DNA from: Candidatus Obscuribacter sp.
GTDB taxonomy: Bacteria > Cyanobacteriota > Vampirovibrionia > Obscuribacterales > Obscuribacteraceae
Direction: 5' to 3'
DNA length: 64,000 nucleotides
Assembly (NCBI GenBank): GCA_016712465.1
Contig: JADJQZ010000001.1
Coordinates: 5,022,001 to 5,086,000 of the forward strand
Within the stretch, counting starts at the first letter, position 1. The number at the start of each line of letters is the position of its first letter. The notes beneath the pieces are model-generated. The model was not told where the DNA came from, ran no database searches, and saw only the letters and a program-made list of their open reading frames with translations. Below, piece by piece: positions 63,720 through 64,000 of the stretch. The translations under genes were made by a program, and so were the position numbers.

Positions 63720-64000
63720 ATGTCCCCCAGTCGAAAGCCCGAAAACAGCCCAACCTGCTGCCCGATCCAGGTATTGTTGCCGGACGTGCAACCCCTCAGC
63801 GACGAAGAAGCCGGCGATCTCGAAGATCTTTTCAAAATCCTGGCCAACGACACCAGGTTGAAACTGCTGCACCATCTGGCCCGGGTGGAAGAAATGTGTG
63901 TCTGCGATCTGTCCACAGCCATGGAAATGAATGTGCAGGCAATTTCCAATCAACTGCAAAAGCTTTCCGACCGCAAAATTGTCGCCACCAGGCGCAGTGG
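63720..64000 (+). CDS. ArsR/SmtB-family metal-sensing repressor, cut at the window edge
   Basis: The ATG has GGAGG five bases upstream. It reads MSPSRKPENSPTCCPIQVLL, then LEDLFKILANDTRLKLLHHL, EEMCVCDLSTAMEMNVQAIS and LQKLSDRKIVATRRSG up to base 64000. The winged helix with CVCDL in the alpha-3 region is the metal-site pattern of CadC/CmtR-type sensors, and the CC at residues 13-14 may add ligands (as in CadC). About 94 codons are visible and the end is outside the window. It is probably autoregulated and may control an efflux or resistance gene to the right. Confidence 0.88.
   Translation, partial: MSPSRKPENSPTCCPIQVLLPDVQPLSDEEAGDLEDLFKILANDTRLKLLHHLARVEEMCVCDLSTAMEMNVQAISNQLQKLSDRKIVATRRS

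Overview
The window looks like a chromosomal segment of a Gram-negative bacterium from the Cyanobacteriota/Melainabacteria branch, perhaps Obscuribacterales. This is an inference. It rests on a SufR-like repressor divergent from a sufC-sufB-sufD-Rieske-sufS-sufU-DUF59 cluster (a cyanobacterium-like layout), many TPR and WG-repeat proteins, Ser/Thr kinases with an FHA protein, and kdsA (KDO synthesis, so LPS). No rRNA gene is present to settle it. One tRNA gene, tRNA-Gln(UUG), was found.

Layout. 0-6.2 kb: an HEXXH-motif protein, PxpA, a TPR/proline-rich exported protein, and a compact minus-strand operon for an ECF sigma factor, its zinc-finger anti-sigma factor and a Spy-like exported protein, then an exported CX5R phosphatase. 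6.3-31.3 kb: an accessory region full of scars. Its core is a minus-strand array WG-repeat protein / giant RTX protein / WG-repeat protein. The RTX gene is now in three pieces, because an IS21-type element (17951-21185) and an IS256-type element (14143-15761) have inserted into it. Removing both elements and one copy of each 8-bp target duplication restores a single 2197-codon frame with an N-terminal HEFGH motif and C-terminal RTX repeats. A second IS256 copy (23478-25094) splits a small conserved gene. Truncated duplicates of local genes lie between 25.4 and 29.3 kb, followed by a third WG-repeat gene paired with a TPR gene.

31.5-63.9 kb: mostly intact core genes. These include a frameshifted retropepsin-like protease, kdsA, a DUF167 protein, a Ser/Thr kinase, a GH57 branching enzyme, an FHA protein and, convergent with it, a membrane protein carrying repeated T-x-x-[DE] motifs. 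There follow three TadE/TadG-like pseudopilin genes, pyruvate kinase, the complete SUF iron-sulfur operon with its putative regulator, a nucleoside hydrolase, a TPR protein, an Mrp-type ATPase, recN, tRNA-Gln, ribosomal protein L25, a variant kinase, an alpha/beta hydrolase, an outer-membrane protein and the start of an ArsR-family regulator cut by the window edge.

The most interesting points are: (1) the WG-RTX/zincin-WG locus, with its in-frame reconstruction across two insertion sequences; (2) the kinase, FHA protein and TMLE/TMLD-repeat protein, which together look like a phospho-threonine signalling module around a glycogen branching enzyme; (3) several single-nucleotide frameshifts, concentrated in IS genes and a few others, which are either decay or assembly errors.
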